A stretch of 64,000 bases of DNA from Pseudomonas sp. BN411 (GCF_029871235.1 NZ_SSOM01000067.1:186001-250000), one strand, 5' to 3'; counted from the stretch's first letter, positions 33,447 to 43,480 are shown. Made by a program: numbers and translations. Notes: generated from the sequence alone by a model not told the origin.

Positions 33447-35728
33447 CCCCGGACCAGATGCGCGATGCGTCCCTGCTGGAACTGTTCCGGCTGGAGGCGG
33501 AAGCCCAGACCCAGGTGCTCAACGCCGGGCTGCTGGTGCTCGAACGCAATCCAGCCCAGGCCGACCAGTTGGAAGCCTGCATGCGTGCGGCCCACTCCCT
33601 GAAGGGCGCGGCGAGGATCGTCGGGCTGGATGCCGGGGTAAGGGTCGCCCACGTGATGGAAGACCTGCTGGAGGCCGCCCGCCAGGGCCATGTGCGCTTG
33701 CAGCCGGACAATATCGACGCGCTGTTGCAGGGCTCCGACCTGCTGCTGCGCGTCGGCGCTGAGGCCGGTTGGGCGGAGAGCGCCGGGCGCGATGCCATCG
33801 AAGCGCTGATTACCCGGTTGCAGGGGCGGTCCGTGGAGGAGTCGCCGCCGACCCAGCAACTCATCGAGCCGGTCATTCCCCCAGCACCGGTTCCCGAACC
33901 GCCCCCGCCGCCTCCTCCAGCGGAGCCTGTGCAGCGTGAGGTGGAGGCACCCGCGCCCGCCGAGACGGCCAGCGAGGCCCGCGACCGCGTGCTGCGGGTC
34001 AGCGCGGAGCGCCTCGATCACCTGCTGGATATCTCCAGCAAATCGCTGGTGGAATTCCAGCGCATCAAGCCGCTGAACGACGCCCTGCATCGCCTCAAAC
34101 GCCTCCAGGCCAGCGCCAGCCGGGCGCTGGACGTGGCCCGCGAATCGGTGCTGGACGGCTCCCTGGACCCGCAGGCCCAGGCCATGCTGGGCGAGGCGCG
34201 GCAACTGCTTGGCGAATGCCAGCAGATGCTCGCCGGCTACATGACCGATTTCGACGAGTTCGGTTGGCAGGGCGGCCAGCGCGCCCAGTTGCTCTACGAC
34301 GCCGCCCTGGCTTCGCGCATGCGGCCCTTCGCTGACGTGCTGGCGGGGCAGGCGCGGATGGTCCGTGACCTTGGCCGCTCCCTGGGCAAACCGGTGCGGC
34401 TGGACGTGAGTGGCGAAACCACCCAGGTCGATCGCGACGTACTGGAGCGCCTGGAAGCGCCCCTGACGCACCTGCTGCGCAATGCCGTCGACCACGGCAT
34501 CGAGAGCCCGCAGGTACGCGTGCGCCTGGGCAAGCCGGAGGAGGGCGTGATCCGCCTGCATGCCCGTCACCACGCCGGGATGCTCTTGCTGGAACTGGTC
34601 GACGATGGCGCTGGGGTCGACCTGGAGCGCCTGCGCGACGCGGTGGTCGCGCGTCAGTTCGCCAACCTCGAAACCGCGATGCGGATGACCGAGGAGGAGC
34701 TGCTGGCTTTCCTCTTCCTGCCGGGTTTCAGCATGCGCGACCAGGTCACCGAAGTGTCCGGGCGCGGCGTCGGCCTGGACGCGGTGCAGCACATGGTGCG
34801 CCAGTTGCGTGGCAGCGTGCGCATGGAGCAGCGCAGCGGACAGGGCGCCACCTTCCATATCGAAGTGCCGCTGACCCTGTCGGTGGTGCGCAGCCTGGTG
34901 GTGGAGGTGGGTGGCGAGGCCTATGCCTTCCCGCTGGCCCATATCGAACGCATGACCCGGCTGCAGCACGAGGACATTGTCCAGCTCGAAGGCCGCCAGC
35001 ATTTCTGGCACGAGGGCCGGCACGTGGGGCTGGTTTCGGCCAGCCAGATTCTCCAGTGCAGCGAAGGCAAGCGCGACGAGCACGGCATCCCGGTGGTGCT
35101 GATCCGTGAGCGCGACACTTGCTACGGCGTGGCCGTGGAACGCTTCCTCGGCGAGCGCACGCTGGTGGTGATGCCGCTGGACCCGCGCCTGGGCAAGGTC
35201 CAGGACCTGTCTGCCGGGGCGCTGCTGGACGATGGCCGGCCGGTGCTGATCCTCGACGTCGAGGACCTGCTGAAGTCCGTCGGCAAGCTGCTCGGCAGCG
35301 GCCGTCTGGAGCGGGTCGACCGCAGCGGGCGCCAGGGCGCGGGGGCCCAGCGCAAGCGCGTGTTGGTGGTGGACGACTCCCTCACCGTGCGCGAGCTGGA
35401 ACGCAAGCTGCTGGCGGGGCGCGGCTACGACGTGGCCGTGGCGGTGGATGGCATGGACGGCTGGAACGCTTTGCGTTCCGAGCATTTCGACCTGCTCATC
35501 ACCGATATCGACATGCCGCGCATGGACGGCATCGAGCTGGTCACCCTGGTGCGTCGCGACAATCGCCTGCAGTCCCTGCCGGTGATGGTGGTGTCCTACA
35601 AGGATCGTGAAGAGGACCGTCGTCGCGGCCTGGATGCCGGCGCCGACTATTATCTGGCCAAGGCCAGCTTCCATGACGAAGCGTTGCTGGATGCGGTGGT
35701 CATGCTGATCGGGGAGGCGCAAGGGTGA
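33443..35728 (+). CDS. wspE: CheA-receiver hybrid histidine kinase WspE
   Basis: Kinase of the Wsp system, 761 residues, that phosphorylates WspR and WspF. Order: HPt domain with H51 (CMRAAHSLKGAARIVG), Pro-rich linker (about 142-175), dimerisation helices, HATPase (LLRNAVDHGIESPQVR; LVDDGAGVDLERL; SGRGVGLDAVQHMVRQLRGS), CheW-like domain (VRSLVVEVGGEAYAFPLAHI), and a C-terminal receiver (RVLVVDDSLTVREL; LLITDIDMPRMDG). All catalytic boxes look intact. It is coupled by 4-bp overlaps to wspD and wspF. Confidence 0.96.
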   Translation: MTPDQMRDASLLELFRLEAEAQTQVLNAGLLVLERNPAQADQLEACMRAAHSLKGAARIVGLDAGVRVAHVMEDLLEAARQGHVRLQPDNIDALLQGSDLLLRVGAEAGWAESAGRDAIEALITRLQGRSVEESPPTQQLIEPVIPPAPVPEPPPPPPPAEPVQREVEAPAPAETASEARDRVLRVSAERLDHLLDISSKSLVEFQRIKPLNDALHRLKRLQASASRALDVARESVLDGSLDPQAQAMLGEARQLLGECQQMLAGYMTDFDEFGWQGGQRAQLLYDAALASRMRPFADVLAGQARMVRDLGRSLGKPVRLDVSGETTQVDRDVLERLEAPLTHLLRNAVDHGIESPQVRVRLGKPEEGVIRLHARHHAGMLLLELVDDGAGVDLERLRDAVVARQFANLETAMRMTEEELLAFLFLPGFSMRDQVTEVSGRGVGLDAVQHMVRQLRGSVRMEQRSGQGATFHIEVPLTLSVVRSLVVEVGGEAYAFPLAHIERMTRLQHEDIVQLEGRQHFWHEGRHVGLVSASQILQCSEGKRDEHGIPVVLIRERDTCYGVAVERFLGERTLVVMPLDPRLGKVQDLSAGALLDDGRPVLILDVEDLLKSVGKLLGSGRLERVDRSGRQGAGAQRKRVLVVDDSLTVRELERKLLAGRGYDVAVAVDGMDGWNALRSEHFDLLITDIDMPRMDGIELVTLVRRDNRLQSLPVMVVSYKDREEDRRRGLDAGADYYLAKASFHDEALLDAVVMLIGEAQG

Positions 35729-36729
35729 GGATAGGGATAGTCAACGACATGCCCCTGGCGGTGGAAGCGCTGCGCCGGGCCCTTGCCCTGGAGCCGGCGC
35801 ACCAGATCGCCTGGGTCGCGGTCAACGGCGCCGAAGCGGTGGAATGCTGCTGCCGGGACGTGCCGGACGTCGTGCTGATGGACCTGCTGATGCCGGTGAT
35901 GGACGGGGTCGAGGCGACCCGCCAGATCATGGCCCGCAGCCCCTGCGCCATCCTCATCGTCACCGTGGACATCGAGCAGAATGTGCACCGGGTGTTCGAA
36001 GCCATGGGCTACGGTGCCCTGGACGCAGTGAACACCCCGGGGCTTGGTAGCGGCCAGGCCCAGGAAGCCGCGCAGTTGCTGCGCAAGATCCAGAACATCA
36101 GCTGGCTGATGGGGCAGCGCGATATCCGTGGCCGTGGCGCCGCCGAGCCCATAGCCCAGTACCGCGGCGGTCAACGCCTGGTGGCGATCGGCGCCTCCGC
36201 CGGCGGTCCGGCGTCCCTGGCGCAATTGCTCAAGCAGTTGCCGGCGGATTTCTCGGCCTCCGTGGTACTGGTCCAGCACGTGGACGAGGTCTTCGCCGCC
36301 GGCATGGCCGACTGGCTGGCCAGTGAGTCCAGGCTCCCCGTCCGCCTGGCGCGGGAGGGTGAGCCGCCGCAGCCGGGGACTGTTCTCCTGGCCGGCACCA
36401 ACAATCACCTGCGGCTGCTGAAGAATGGCACCTTGGCCTATACCGCCGAGCCCACCAGCCATGTATACCGTCCATCCATCGACGTCTTCTTCGACAGCCT
36501 GGTGGAGCACTGGACGGGCGAGGCCATTGGCGTGCTGCTCACCGGCATGGGCCGTGATGGCGCGGAAGGCCTCAAGCGCATGCGCGACAAGGGGTTCCTG
36601 ACCATCGCCCAGGACCAGGCCAGTTGCGCCGTCTATGGCATGCCCAAGGCTGCCGCAGCCATCGGCGCGGCGGTGGAAATACTCGCCCTGGAGCGCATCG
36701 CGCCCCGGCTGGTCGAGGCGATCGGTTGA
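35725..36729 (+). CDS. wspF: CheB-type methylesterase WspF
   Basis: Receiver plus methylesterase, 334 residues; it demethylates WspA and turns signalling down. Loss-of-function alleles of wspF lock WspR on and give wrinkly colonies in P. aeruginosa. The receiver has D53 (VVLMDLLMPVMDG). The esterase triad is visible in VAIGASAGGPASLAQL, SVVLVQHVDEVFAAGM and LLTGMGRDGAEGLKRM. The start is GTG 35725 overlapping the wspE stop. The frame is intact, so no obvious hyperactive variant is present. Confidence 0.95.
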   Translation: MRIGIVNDMPLAVEALRRALALEPAHQIAWVAVNGAEAVECCCRDVPDVVLMDLLMPVMDGVEATRQIMARSPCAILIVTVDIEQNVHRVFEAMGYGALDAVNTPGLGSGQAQEAAQLLRKIQNISWLMGQRDIRGRGAAEPIAQYRGGQRLVAIGASAGGPASLAQLLKQLPADFSASVVLVQHVDEVFAAGMADWLASESRLPVRLAREGEPPQPGTVLLAGTNNHLRLLKNGTLAYTAEPTSHVYRPSIDVFFDSLVEHWTGEAIGVLLTGMGRDGAEGLKRMRDKGFLTIAQDQASCAVYGMPKAAAAIGAAVEILALERIAPRLVEAIG

Positions 36730-36771
36730 ATTCGAAGCATCAAGCTTGGCCCGACGGGCCCGGAGAGTCAT

Positions 36772-37800
36772 ATGCAATACCCTTATCGCAGTCAGATGGA
36801 TGAGACCTCCCCAGGCGGTAGCGGGGTGATGGTCCTCCTGGTGGACGACCAGGCGATGATCGGCGAGGCCGTGCGCCGCGCGCTGGTCGGCGAGCCGGAA
36901 ATCGACTTCCATTTCTGCGCCGATCCCCTGCAGGCCATCGCCACGGCCCAGCAGATCAAGCCGACGGTGATCCTCCTCGACCTGGTGATGCCCGGCGTCG
37001 ACGGCCTCAGCCTGCTGGCCGAATTCCGTGGCGTGCCGGCCCTGCGCGATGTGCCGATCATCGTCCTCTCGACCAAGGAAGAGCCCACCGTGAAGAGCGC
37101 GGCCTTTGCCGCCGGGGCCAACGATTACCTGGTCAAGCTGCCCGACGCCATCGAGCTGGTGGCGCGTATCCGCTACCACTCCCGCTCCTTCGTCACCCTG
37201 CTGCAGCGCGACGAGGCCTACCGCGCCTTGCGGGAAAGCCAGCAGCAGTTGCTGGAAACCAACCTGGTGCTGCAGCGGCTGATGAACTCCGACGGCCTCA
37301 CCGGCCTGTCCAACCGCCGCCACTTCGACGAGTACCTGGACATGGAGTGGCGCCGCGCGCTGCGCGAGCAGAGCGAACTGTCGCTGATGATGATCGACGT
37401 CGACCACTTCAAGGCCTTCAACGACAACTTCGGCCATGTGGCCGGCGACGATGCCCTGCGCCGGGTCGCCGAAGCGATCCGCGCCTGCTGCAGCCGTGCC
37501 ACGGACATGGCCGCGCGCTATGGCGGCGAAGAGTTCTCCATGGTCCTGCCGGGCACCGCCGCTGGCGGCGCGCGCCTGCTGGCGGAGAAGGTGCGGCGCA
37601 CGGTGGAGGCCTTGGGCATCCACCACGACATGCCGGCGCCGGGTTCGGTGCTGAGCGTCAGCATCGGCGTCGCCACGCTGACGCCGAAGACCGGCCAGGC
37701 TTCCCTGGTACTGGTGGACATGGCCGACCAGGGGCTGTACCAGGCCAAGAACAACGGCCGCAACCAGGTGGGCATGGTGGTGGCTGACGCCAGGCCCTGA
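36772..37800 (+). CDS. wspR: Response-regulator diguanylate cyclase WspR
   Basis: Output enzyme of the Wsp pathway, 342 residues; phosphorylation by WspE drives clustering and c-di-GMP synthesis. The receiver carries D70 ([15 protein letters not shown]) and the conserved Lys in [14 protein letters not shown] coiled linker (about 145-175) leads to the GGDEF domain with [17 protein letters not shown], five residues upstream, is an RxxD product-inhibition site. The start ATG 36772 follows CGGAGAGTCAT, and 42 bp separate it from wspF. Confidence 0.96.
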   Translation: MQYPYRSQMDETSPGGSGVMVLLVDDQAMIGEAVRRALVGEPEIDFHFCADPLQAIATAQQIKPTVILLDLVMPGVDGLSLLAEFRGVPALRDVPIIVLSTKEEPTVKSAAFAAGANDYLVKLPDAIELVARIRYHSRSFVTLLQRDEAYRALRESQQQLLETNLVLQRLMNSDGLTGLSNRRHFDEYLDMEWRRALREQSELSLMMIDVDHFKAFNDNFGHVAGDDALRRVAEAIRACCSRATDMAARYGGEEFSMVLPGTAAGGARLLAEKVRRTVEALGIHHDMPAPGSVLSVSIGVATLTPKTGQASLVLVDMADQGLYQAKNNGRNQVGMVVADARP

Positions 37801-37934
37801 CGGGGGAGGCGACGCCGGGCGGGCCCGTGCGTCGCCGGATCGGCGCAATTCGTGGCCGGTATGCTGCCGGCATTCGGTGACTCGGGTATACTCGCCGGCT
37901 TTTCCGAAAGTTTTGCCAGCGAGAGCTTCCAGCC

Positions 37935-39030
37935 ATGGAAATCAACCCGATCCTGAACAGCATCAAGGACCTCTCCGATCGCACCCTCTCTATTCGGGGG
38001 TATCTTTGACTACGATCAGAAGCATGATCGTCTCGTCGAAGTAAACCGCGAACTCGAAGACCCCAACGTCTGGAACAATCCCGAATACGCCCAGAACCTC
38101 GGCCGTGAGCGCGCCCAACTGGCGCAGATCGTCGAAACTCTGGACGACCTCACCGGCGGCCTGTCCGATTCCCGCGACCTGCTGGACATGGCGGTCGAAG
38201 AGGACGACGAAAGCGCGGTCAACGACGTCGCCACCGAAGTCGAGCGCTTGCGCGAGATCCTCGAGAAGCTGGAATTCCGCCGCATGTTCAGCGGCGAGAT
38301 GGACATGAACAACGCCTACCTGGACATCCAGGCCGGCTCCGGCGGCACCGAAGCCCAGGACTGGGCCAACATGCTGCTGCGCATGTATCTGCGCTGGGCC
38401 GACAAGCGCGGCTTCGACGCCACCATCATCGAACTGTCCGCAGGCGAAGTCGCCGGCATCAAGGGCGCCACCGTGCATATCAAGGGCGAGTACGCCTTCG
38501 GTTGGCTGCGCACTGAGATCGGCGTGCACCGCCTGGTGCGCAAGAGCCCGTTCGACTCCGGCAACCGTCGCCACACCTCGTTCACTGCGGTGTTCGTCTC
38601 GCCGGAAATCGACGACAACATCGAGATCGAGATCAACCCGTCCGACCTGCGCATCGACACCTACCGCTCCTCCGGCGCGGGCGGTCAGCACGTGAACACC
38701 ACCGACTCCGCGGTGCGTATCACCCACGTACCGACCAACACCGTGGTGGCGTGCCAGAACGAACGCTCCCAGCACGCCAACAAGGACACCGCCATGAAAA
38801 TGCTGCGGGCCAAGTTGTACGAGCAGGAAATGCAGAAGCGCACCGCCGCGTCCCAGGCCCTGGAAGACACCAAGTCCGACATCGGCTGGGGCCACCAGAT
38901 TCGCTCCTACGTACTCGACCAGTCGCGGATCAAGGACCTGCGCACCGGCGTCGAGCGCAGCGACTGCGACAAGGTGCTGGACGGCGATCTGGACGAATAC
39001 CTCGAGGCCAGCCTCAAACAAGGGCTCTGA
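37935..39030 (+). CDS. prfB: Peptide chain release factor 2 with programmed +1 frameshift
   Basis: RF2 recognises UGA and UAA stop codons. The gene begins at ATG 37935, and codon 25 is an in-frame TGA (38007-38009). Shifting +1 at CTT-TGAC resumes in frame from GAC at 38008, giving about 364 residues in all, the normal RF2 length. Function motifs are SPF ([12 protein letters not shown]) for stop recognition and GGQ ([20 protein letters not shown]) for hydrolysis. The join is 37935..38006 plus 38008..39030. lysS follows, as in many gammaproteobacteria. Confidence 0.97.
37995..38010 (+). promoter_or_regulatory. prfB autoregulatory frameshift site
   Basis: CGGGGGTATCTTTGAC combines an internal Shine-Dalgarno-like stretch (GGGGG), the slippery CTT and the stop TGA followed by C. 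It differs from the E. coli site only at the first base here. Low RF2 levels favour slippage and thus RF2 synthesis. Confidence 0.96.
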
Positions 39031-39045
39031 CGCGGAGCCGCTTTT

Positions 39046-39112
39046 GTAGGAGCGAGGGGGACGCCTAGTTCTTGCTCGCGTCGAAGAGCTTCGCGAGCAA
39101 GCTCGCTCCTAC
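39046..39112. repeat. REP-type inverted element between prfB and lysS
   Basis: Arms GTAGGAGCGAG (39046-39056) and CTCGCTCCTAC (39102-39112) enclose GCTCGCG/CGCGAGC. Same family as the element at 29085-29163. It lies 16 bp after prfB and 43 bp before lysS. Confidence 0.88.
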
Positions 39113-39154
39113 GGTTACCTTCTTTTGAAATTGACGCCAGGCAGATAGACGACC

Positions 39155-40660
39155 ATGAGCGACCAACAACTCGACCAGCACGAACTGCAACAGGAAGAAA
39201 ACAAGCTGATCGCCCAGCGCAAGGAAAAACTTGCCGCTGTGCGCGAAGCCAAGGCCATCGCCTTCCCCAATGACTTCCGCCGCGCCGACTATTTCGCGGA
39301 CCTGCAGAAACAGTATGCCGACAAGACCAAGGAAGAGCTGGAAGCCGCAGCCATCCCGGTCAAGGTCGCCGGTCGCATCATGCTCAACCGCGGCTCCTTC
39401 ATCGTTCTGCAGGACAGCAGCGGCCGTCTGCAGGCATACGTGAACCGCAAGACCCTGCCGGAAGAGACCCTGGCCGAGATCAAGACCTGGGACCTGGGCG
39501 ACATCATCGGCGCCGAAGGCACCCTGGCCCGTTCCGGCAAGGGCGACCTGTACGTCGAAATGACCAGCGTGCGCCTGCTGACCAAGTCCCTGCGCCCGCT
39601 GCCGGACAAGCACCACGGCCTGACCGACACCGAGCAGCGCTATCGCCAGCGCTACGTCGACCTGATCGTCAACGAGGAAACCCGCAACACCTTCCGCGTG
39701 CGTTCCCAGGTCATCGCCCACATCCGCCGCTTCCTGTCCGACCGTGGTTTCCTCGAAGTGGAAACCCCGATGCTGCAGACCATCCCCGGCGGCGCCGCGG
39801 CCAAGCCGTTCGCCACCCACCACAACGCCCTGGACATGGCCATGTTCCTGCGTATCGCGCCGGAGCTGTACCTCAAGCGCCTGGTAGTCGGTGGCTTCGA
39901 GAAGGTCTTCGAGATCAACCGCAACTTCCGTAACGAAGGCGTTTCGACCCGGCACAACCCCGAGTTCACCATGCTCGAGTTCTACCAGGCGTACGCCGAC
40001 TACGAAGACAACATGGACCTGACCGAGGAACTGTTCCGCGAGCTGGCCCAGGCCGTGCTCGGCAGCACCGACGTGCCCTACGGCGACAAGGTCTTCCACT
40101 TCGGCGAGCCGTTCGCCCGCCTGTCCGTGTTCGACGCCATCCTCAAGTACAACCCGGAGCTCACCGCGGCCGACCTGAACGATGTCGAGAAGGCCCGCGC
40201 CATCGCCAAGAAAGCCGGTGCCAAGGTCCTCGGCCACGAAGGCCTGGGCAAGCTGCAGGTGATGATTTTCGAGGAACTGGTGGAGCACAAGCTGGAGCAG
40301 CCGCACTTCATCACCCAGTACCCGTTCGAAGTCTCCCCGCTGGCGCGCCGCAACGACCAGGACCCGAGCGTCACCGACCGCTTCGAGCTGTTCATTGGTG
40401 GCCGCGAGATCGCCAACGCCTACTCCGAGCTGAACGACGCCGAAGACCAGGCCGAGCGCTTCATGCTGCAGGTCAAGGAGAAGGACGCCGGTGACGACGA
40501 AGCGATGCACTACGACGCCGACTTCGTCAACGCGCTCGAATACGGCATGCCGCCCACCGCTGGTGAAGGCATCGGTATCGACCGCCTTGTGATGTTGCTG
40601 ACCAATTCGCCGTCTATTCGTGACGTCATCCTGTTCCCGCACATGCGCCCGCAGGCTTGA
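39155..40660 (+). CDS. lysS: Lysyl-tRNA synthetase, class II
   Basis: Charges tRNA-Lys. The 501-residue protein has an N-terminal OB-fold anticodon domain (about 60-150; [20 protein letters not shown]) and a class II catalytic domain with motif 2 ([20 protein letters not shown]) and motif 3 ([20 protein letters not shown]). [17 protein letters not shown] lies in the substrate region. It is followed by a strong terminator. Confidence 0.97.
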   Translation: MSDQQLDQHELQQEENKLIAQRKEKLAAVREAKAIAFPNDFRRADYFADLQKQYADKTKEELEAAAIPVKVAGRIMLNRGSFIVLQDSSGRLQAYVNRKTLPEETLAEIKTWDLGDIIGAEGTLARSGKGDLYVEMTSVRLLTKSLRPLPDKHHGLTDTEQRYRQRYVDLIVNEETRNTFRVRSQVIAHIRRFLSDRGFLEVETPMLQTIPGGAAAKPFATHHNALDMAMFLRIAPELYLKRLVVGGFEKVFEINRNFRNEGVSTRHNPEFTMLEFYQAYADYEDNMDLTEELFRELAQAVLGSTDVPYGDKVFHFGEPFARLSVFDAILKYNPELTAADLNDVEKARAIAKKAGAKVLGHEGLGKLQVMIFEELVEHKLEQPHFITQYPFEVSPLARRNDQDPSVTDRFELFIGGREIANAYSELNDAEDQAERFMLQVKEKDAGDDEAMHYDADFVNALEYGMPPTAGEGIGIDRLVMLLTNSPSIRDVILFPHMRPQA

Positions 40661-40673
40661 CCCTGGAGTAACA

Positions 40674-40703
40674 AGAAAAACCGCCTTCGGGCGGTTTTTT
40701 CTT
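40674..40703 (+). terminator. Rho-independent terminator after lysS
   Basis: AAAAACCGCC pairs with GGCGGTTTTT around TTCG (about 40676-40699), followed by more T residues. Starts 14 bp after the lysS stop. Confidence 0.93.
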
Positions 40704-40858
40704 GGCTGGCGTCCGGCACGCGAACCTTTTGCCCCCGGTGCTGCTCCTACAAGGCGCTCGTCAGGGTCGACAGAGCCACAATCTCGCCAGATCCCGCATT
40801 GATTAGCCGGATAAATGGTCAACACTTCACTTTGAGTGAGTTCGGAGGGTTTCCTGTC

Positions 40859-41572
40859 TTGAACCAGTCGTCGCGCAGTGACAGTGCCGCCCGCGTAGCC
40901 AGCGCGGTCGCCGAAAGCGTGAAATACCAGGGTCGAAAGGCCAGTCGCCAGGGCAGCGAGCAGCGGCGCCAGGCGATCCTCGATGCCGCCATGCGCATCA
41001 TCGTCCGCGACGGCGTGAGGGCGGTGCGCCATCGGGCCGTTGCCGCAGAGGCCCAGGTGCCGCTCTCGGCCACCACCTATTACTTCAAGGACATCAATGA
41101 CCTGATCACCGACACCTTCGCCCAGTTCGTGGAGCGCAGTTCGGCGGTGATGGCGGCTTTCTGGGCCAACGTGGAGGACGACCTCCAGGCCATGGCCGCG
41201 GCGCTCACTCGCGACGGCGACTCGCGTCGTGCGATGACCGACCAGATCGTCGAACTGGCCATCCAGTACGTGCGCAGCCAACTCGAAGAGAACCGCGACC
41301 AGCTCCTGGCCGAGCATGCCTTCCGCCAGGAAGCGTTGCTCAATGCGGGGCTTCGTAATCTTGCTGACGCACATCGCAAGATACTCTCGCAGGGCGCGGA
41401 GCATTTCTTCCAGGTATTGGGCTCGGCCGAACCCACTGAAGACGCCAAGGTGTTGACGGCTGTCATTCTGCGGATGGAATATCAGGGCCTTCTCGATGGG
41501 GTGGAAAACCTCGACATCGACGAGATGCGAGCCGTCCTGAAACGCTACCTGTATCTGGTGATGGGACTCTAG
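40859..41572 (+). CDS. TetR family transcriptional regulator
   Basis: A 237-residue TetR regulator. The helix-turn-helix spans about 35-80 (RRQAILDAAMRIIVRDGVRA, then HRAVAAEAQVPLSATTYYFK), and the ligand domain follows. The start is probably TTG 40859, preceded by CGGAGGG; it gives the N-terminus (M)NQSSRSDSAARVASAV. An earlier TTG at 40799 lacks a ribosome-binding site. The ligand and targets are unknown; it stands alone between two terminators. Confidence 0.88.
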   Translation: MNQSSRSDSAARVASAVAESVKYQGRKASRQGSEQRRQAILDAAMRIIVRDGVRAVRHRAVAAEAQVPLSATTYYFKDINDLITDTFAQFVERSSAVMAAFWANVEDDLQAMAAALTRDGDSRRAMTDQIVELAIQYVRSQLEENRDQLLAEHAFRQEALLNAGLRNLADAHRKILSQGAEHFFQVLGSAEPTEDAKVLTAVILRMEYQGLLDGVENLDIDEMRAVLKRYLYLVMGL

Positions 41573-41582
41573 GCGCGTAGAT

Positions 41583-41610
41583 CGAACCCCGCTGAGGCGG
41601 GGTTTTTCGT
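41583..41610 (+). terminator. Rho-independent terminator after the TetR gene
   Basis: AACCCCGC (41585-41592) pairs with GCGGGGTT (41597-41604) around TGAG, followed by TTTCG with a short T run. Lies 12 bp after the tetR stop. Confidence 0.9.
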
Positions 41611-41628
41611 TATCACAAGGAGAGCGAG

Positions 41629-42183
41629 ATGAACGTCTGGCGTGCCGTGGTTGCCCTGTCATTCCTGCTGTTGGGCGGCTGCCTGGTCACCTTCAAGGAT
41701 CCCATCCCGGCCAACGAGCCGGCCCCCATTCCCCTTCTCGGGGATTGGACCCGCAAGGATGAGTGGGGCGAGCGTCAATACCTGGAGATCAGCCGCGCTG
41801 GCTCCAACCTGTACAAGGCACGCAGCTTCGACGGCAGCAAGGACAACCTGGAAGGCATGGAGGAGTTCGGCTTCACCGTTGCCCACCATGGTCGCCGCTG
41901 GTACCTCTCCGCCGGCGTACCGAAGAAGTTCGGCGCCAATTTCGCCATCGCCGGTTTCGAGCTGACCACCGACAACGAGCTGGTGGTCTACAACCTGGAT
42001 GTCGAGCGCATCGAGCAGGAAATGCAGGAAGGCAAGTTCCAGGGCCAGCCCGTGGAAATGCCGGATGGCGACGGCGTGCTCATCACCAGCCCGCTGGACG
42101 TCGTCTTCGGCTGGCTGGATGACCCGGCTAACTCCGACGTCTTCGTTGAAGTGGCGCGCTACCAGCGCGCTGCCGAGGAGTAA
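41629..42183 (+). CDS. Outer-membrane-type lipoprotein, conserved hypothetical
   Basis: A 184-residue lipoprotein. The signal MNVWRAVVALSFLLLGGC ends in lipobox LLGGC with Cys18, and Leu follows the Cys, so outer-membrane sorting is expected. The rest is a mixed, soluble domain with no motif I recognise (LLGDWTRKDEWGERQYLEIS; DGVLITSPLDVVFGWLDDPA). ATG 41629 follows AAGGAGAGCGAG. The QEGLA-motif protein begins 7 bp after its stop, so the two are probably co-transcribed. Confidence 0.85.
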   Translation: MNVWRAVVALSFLLLGGCLVTFKDPIPANEPAPIPLLGDWTRKDEWGERQYLEISRAGSNLYKARSFDGSKDNLEGMEEFGFTVAHHGRRWYLSAGVPKKFGANFAIAGFELTTDNELVVYNLDVERIEQEMQEGKFQGQPVEMPDGDGVLITSPLDVVFGWLDDPANSDVFVEVARYQRAAEE

Positions 42184-42190
42184 GCCGCCG

Positions 42191-43480
42191 ATGTCCCGTC
42201 GCAAGCTGCCCGACGACTACCAGAAAACCATTCGCGCGCTGTCCGACCGCATCGTCCAGGCGCAGACGCCGATCCGCGTGCTGGATGCCGTGAAATGGGA
42301 CGACAGCGTCCGTCAGGGCTTCCTCAAGCACAAGGGCAAGTCCATGCCTGCGGTGGACCGCGCCTACTACGAGAGCCGTCCGCTGGCCTTCGACTCGACG
42401 GAAAAGAAGCTGGAATTCCAGAACATCGAGCGCGACATCACCCGCCACCTGGGCCAGTTCAACCCGGTGGGCCAGATCATGCGACGCATGTGCAAGGAAT
42501 ACCGCATGGTGATCCGCATGCTCGAAGCGCGTGGCACTGCGGATTTCGGCCTGATTTCCCAGGAACTCTACGGCGCCGCCTCCGATGCCTTCCACGCCGG
42601 GGACCCGACCCTGGCCGACCTCGGCCTGATGCTCTCGGACTACCTGAACAACATCGCTGATCGCGGCGACCTCAAGGACGAGGCCAAGACCCTCACCGCC
42701 AAGGACGCTGTGGACTTGTTGCAGAGCCGGCTGGGGCCGGTGTTCGGCGATGACACCATCCGCGTGTTCGAGTCCGATGGCATCGTCGCCGACGCGGCGG
42801 CGGGTGCCGACTACATCAAGATCCGCGCCGACGCGATGTTCAACGAGCGCGATGTACGCGCCCTGGAAGTCCACGAAGGGCTGGTGCACGTGGGCACCAC
42901 CCTGAACGGTCAGAACCAGCCGATCTGCACCTTCCTCTCCAAGGGCCCGCCGTCCTCCACCGTGACCCAGGAAGGCCTGGCGATCCTGATGGAGGTGATC
43001 GCCTTCGCCTCCTATCCAACGCGCCTGCGCCGGCTGACCAACCGCACCCGCGCCATCCACATGGCGGAGGAGGGCGCCGATTTCCTCGACGTCTACCACT
43101 TCTATCGCGAGCAGGGTTACAGCACGGAAGAAAGCTACGGCAGCGCCAGCCGCGCCTTCCGTGGTTCATTGCCGGGCGGCTTGCCCTTCACCAAGGACCT
43201 GTCGTACCTGAAGGGCTTCATCCTGATCTACAACTACATCCAGCTCGCGGTGCGCAAGGGCAAGCTGGAACAGATCCCGCTGCTGTTCTGCGGCAAGACC
43301 ACCCTGGAAGACACCCGCACCCTGCGCCAGCTGGTGGACGAAGGGCTGGTGGTGCCGCCGAAGTACCTGCCGCCACAGTTCCGCGACCTCAACGCACTGT
43401 CGGCCTGGATGTGCTTCTCCAACTTCCTCAACCACCTGAGCCTGGAGCGCATCGAGGCGGACTACGCCAATATCCTCTAA
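42191..43480 (+). CDS. DUF1704 / QEGLA-motif protein (flavohemoglobin expression-modulating family)
   Basis: A 429-residue DUF1704 protein with the metallopeptidase-like motif HEGLVH (ALEVHEGLVHVGTTLNG) and the name-giving QEGLA (VTQEGLAILMEVIAF), which together resemble the zinc site of a gluzincin-type hydrolase. Relatives are annotated as modulating flavohemoglobin expression, a label of uncertain basis. Recent work places similar catalytic domains among tyrosine carboxypeptidases (MATCAP-like); whether this bacterial branch shares that activity is not shown. The upstream lipoprotein gene ends 7 bp before ATG 42191. Confidence 0.85.
   Translation: MSRRKLPDDYQKTIRALSDRIVQAQTPIRVLDAVKWDDSVRQGFLKHKGKSMPAVDRAYYESRPLAFDSTEKKLEFQNIERDITRHLGQFNPVGQIMRRMCKEYRMVIRMLEARGTADFGLISQELYGAASDAFHAGDPTLADLGLMLSDYLNNIADRGDLKDEAKTLTAKDAVDLLQSRLGPVFGDDTIRVFESDGIVADAAAGADYIKIRADAMFNERDVRALEVHEGLVHVGTTLNGQNQPICTFLSKGPPSSTVTQEGLAILMEVIAFASYPTRLRRLTNRTRAIHMAEEGADFLDVYHFYREQGYSTEESYGSASRAFRGSLPGGLPFTKDLSYLKGFILIYNYIQLAVRKGKLEQIPLLFCGKTTLEDTRTLRQLVDEGLVVPPKYLPPQFRDLNALSAWMCFSNFLNHLSLERIEADYANIL

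Noticed and set aside
32930-35722. Minus-strand open frame of 930 codons across wspD-wspE
   Set aside because: Antisense to intact, motif-bearing wspD and wspE; no motif or start signal of its own.
38007-38009. In-frame stop in prfB as a sign of a pseudogene
   Set aside because: The surrounding sequence is the known programmed frameshift signal, and the downstream frame is intact with SPF and GGQ motifs.
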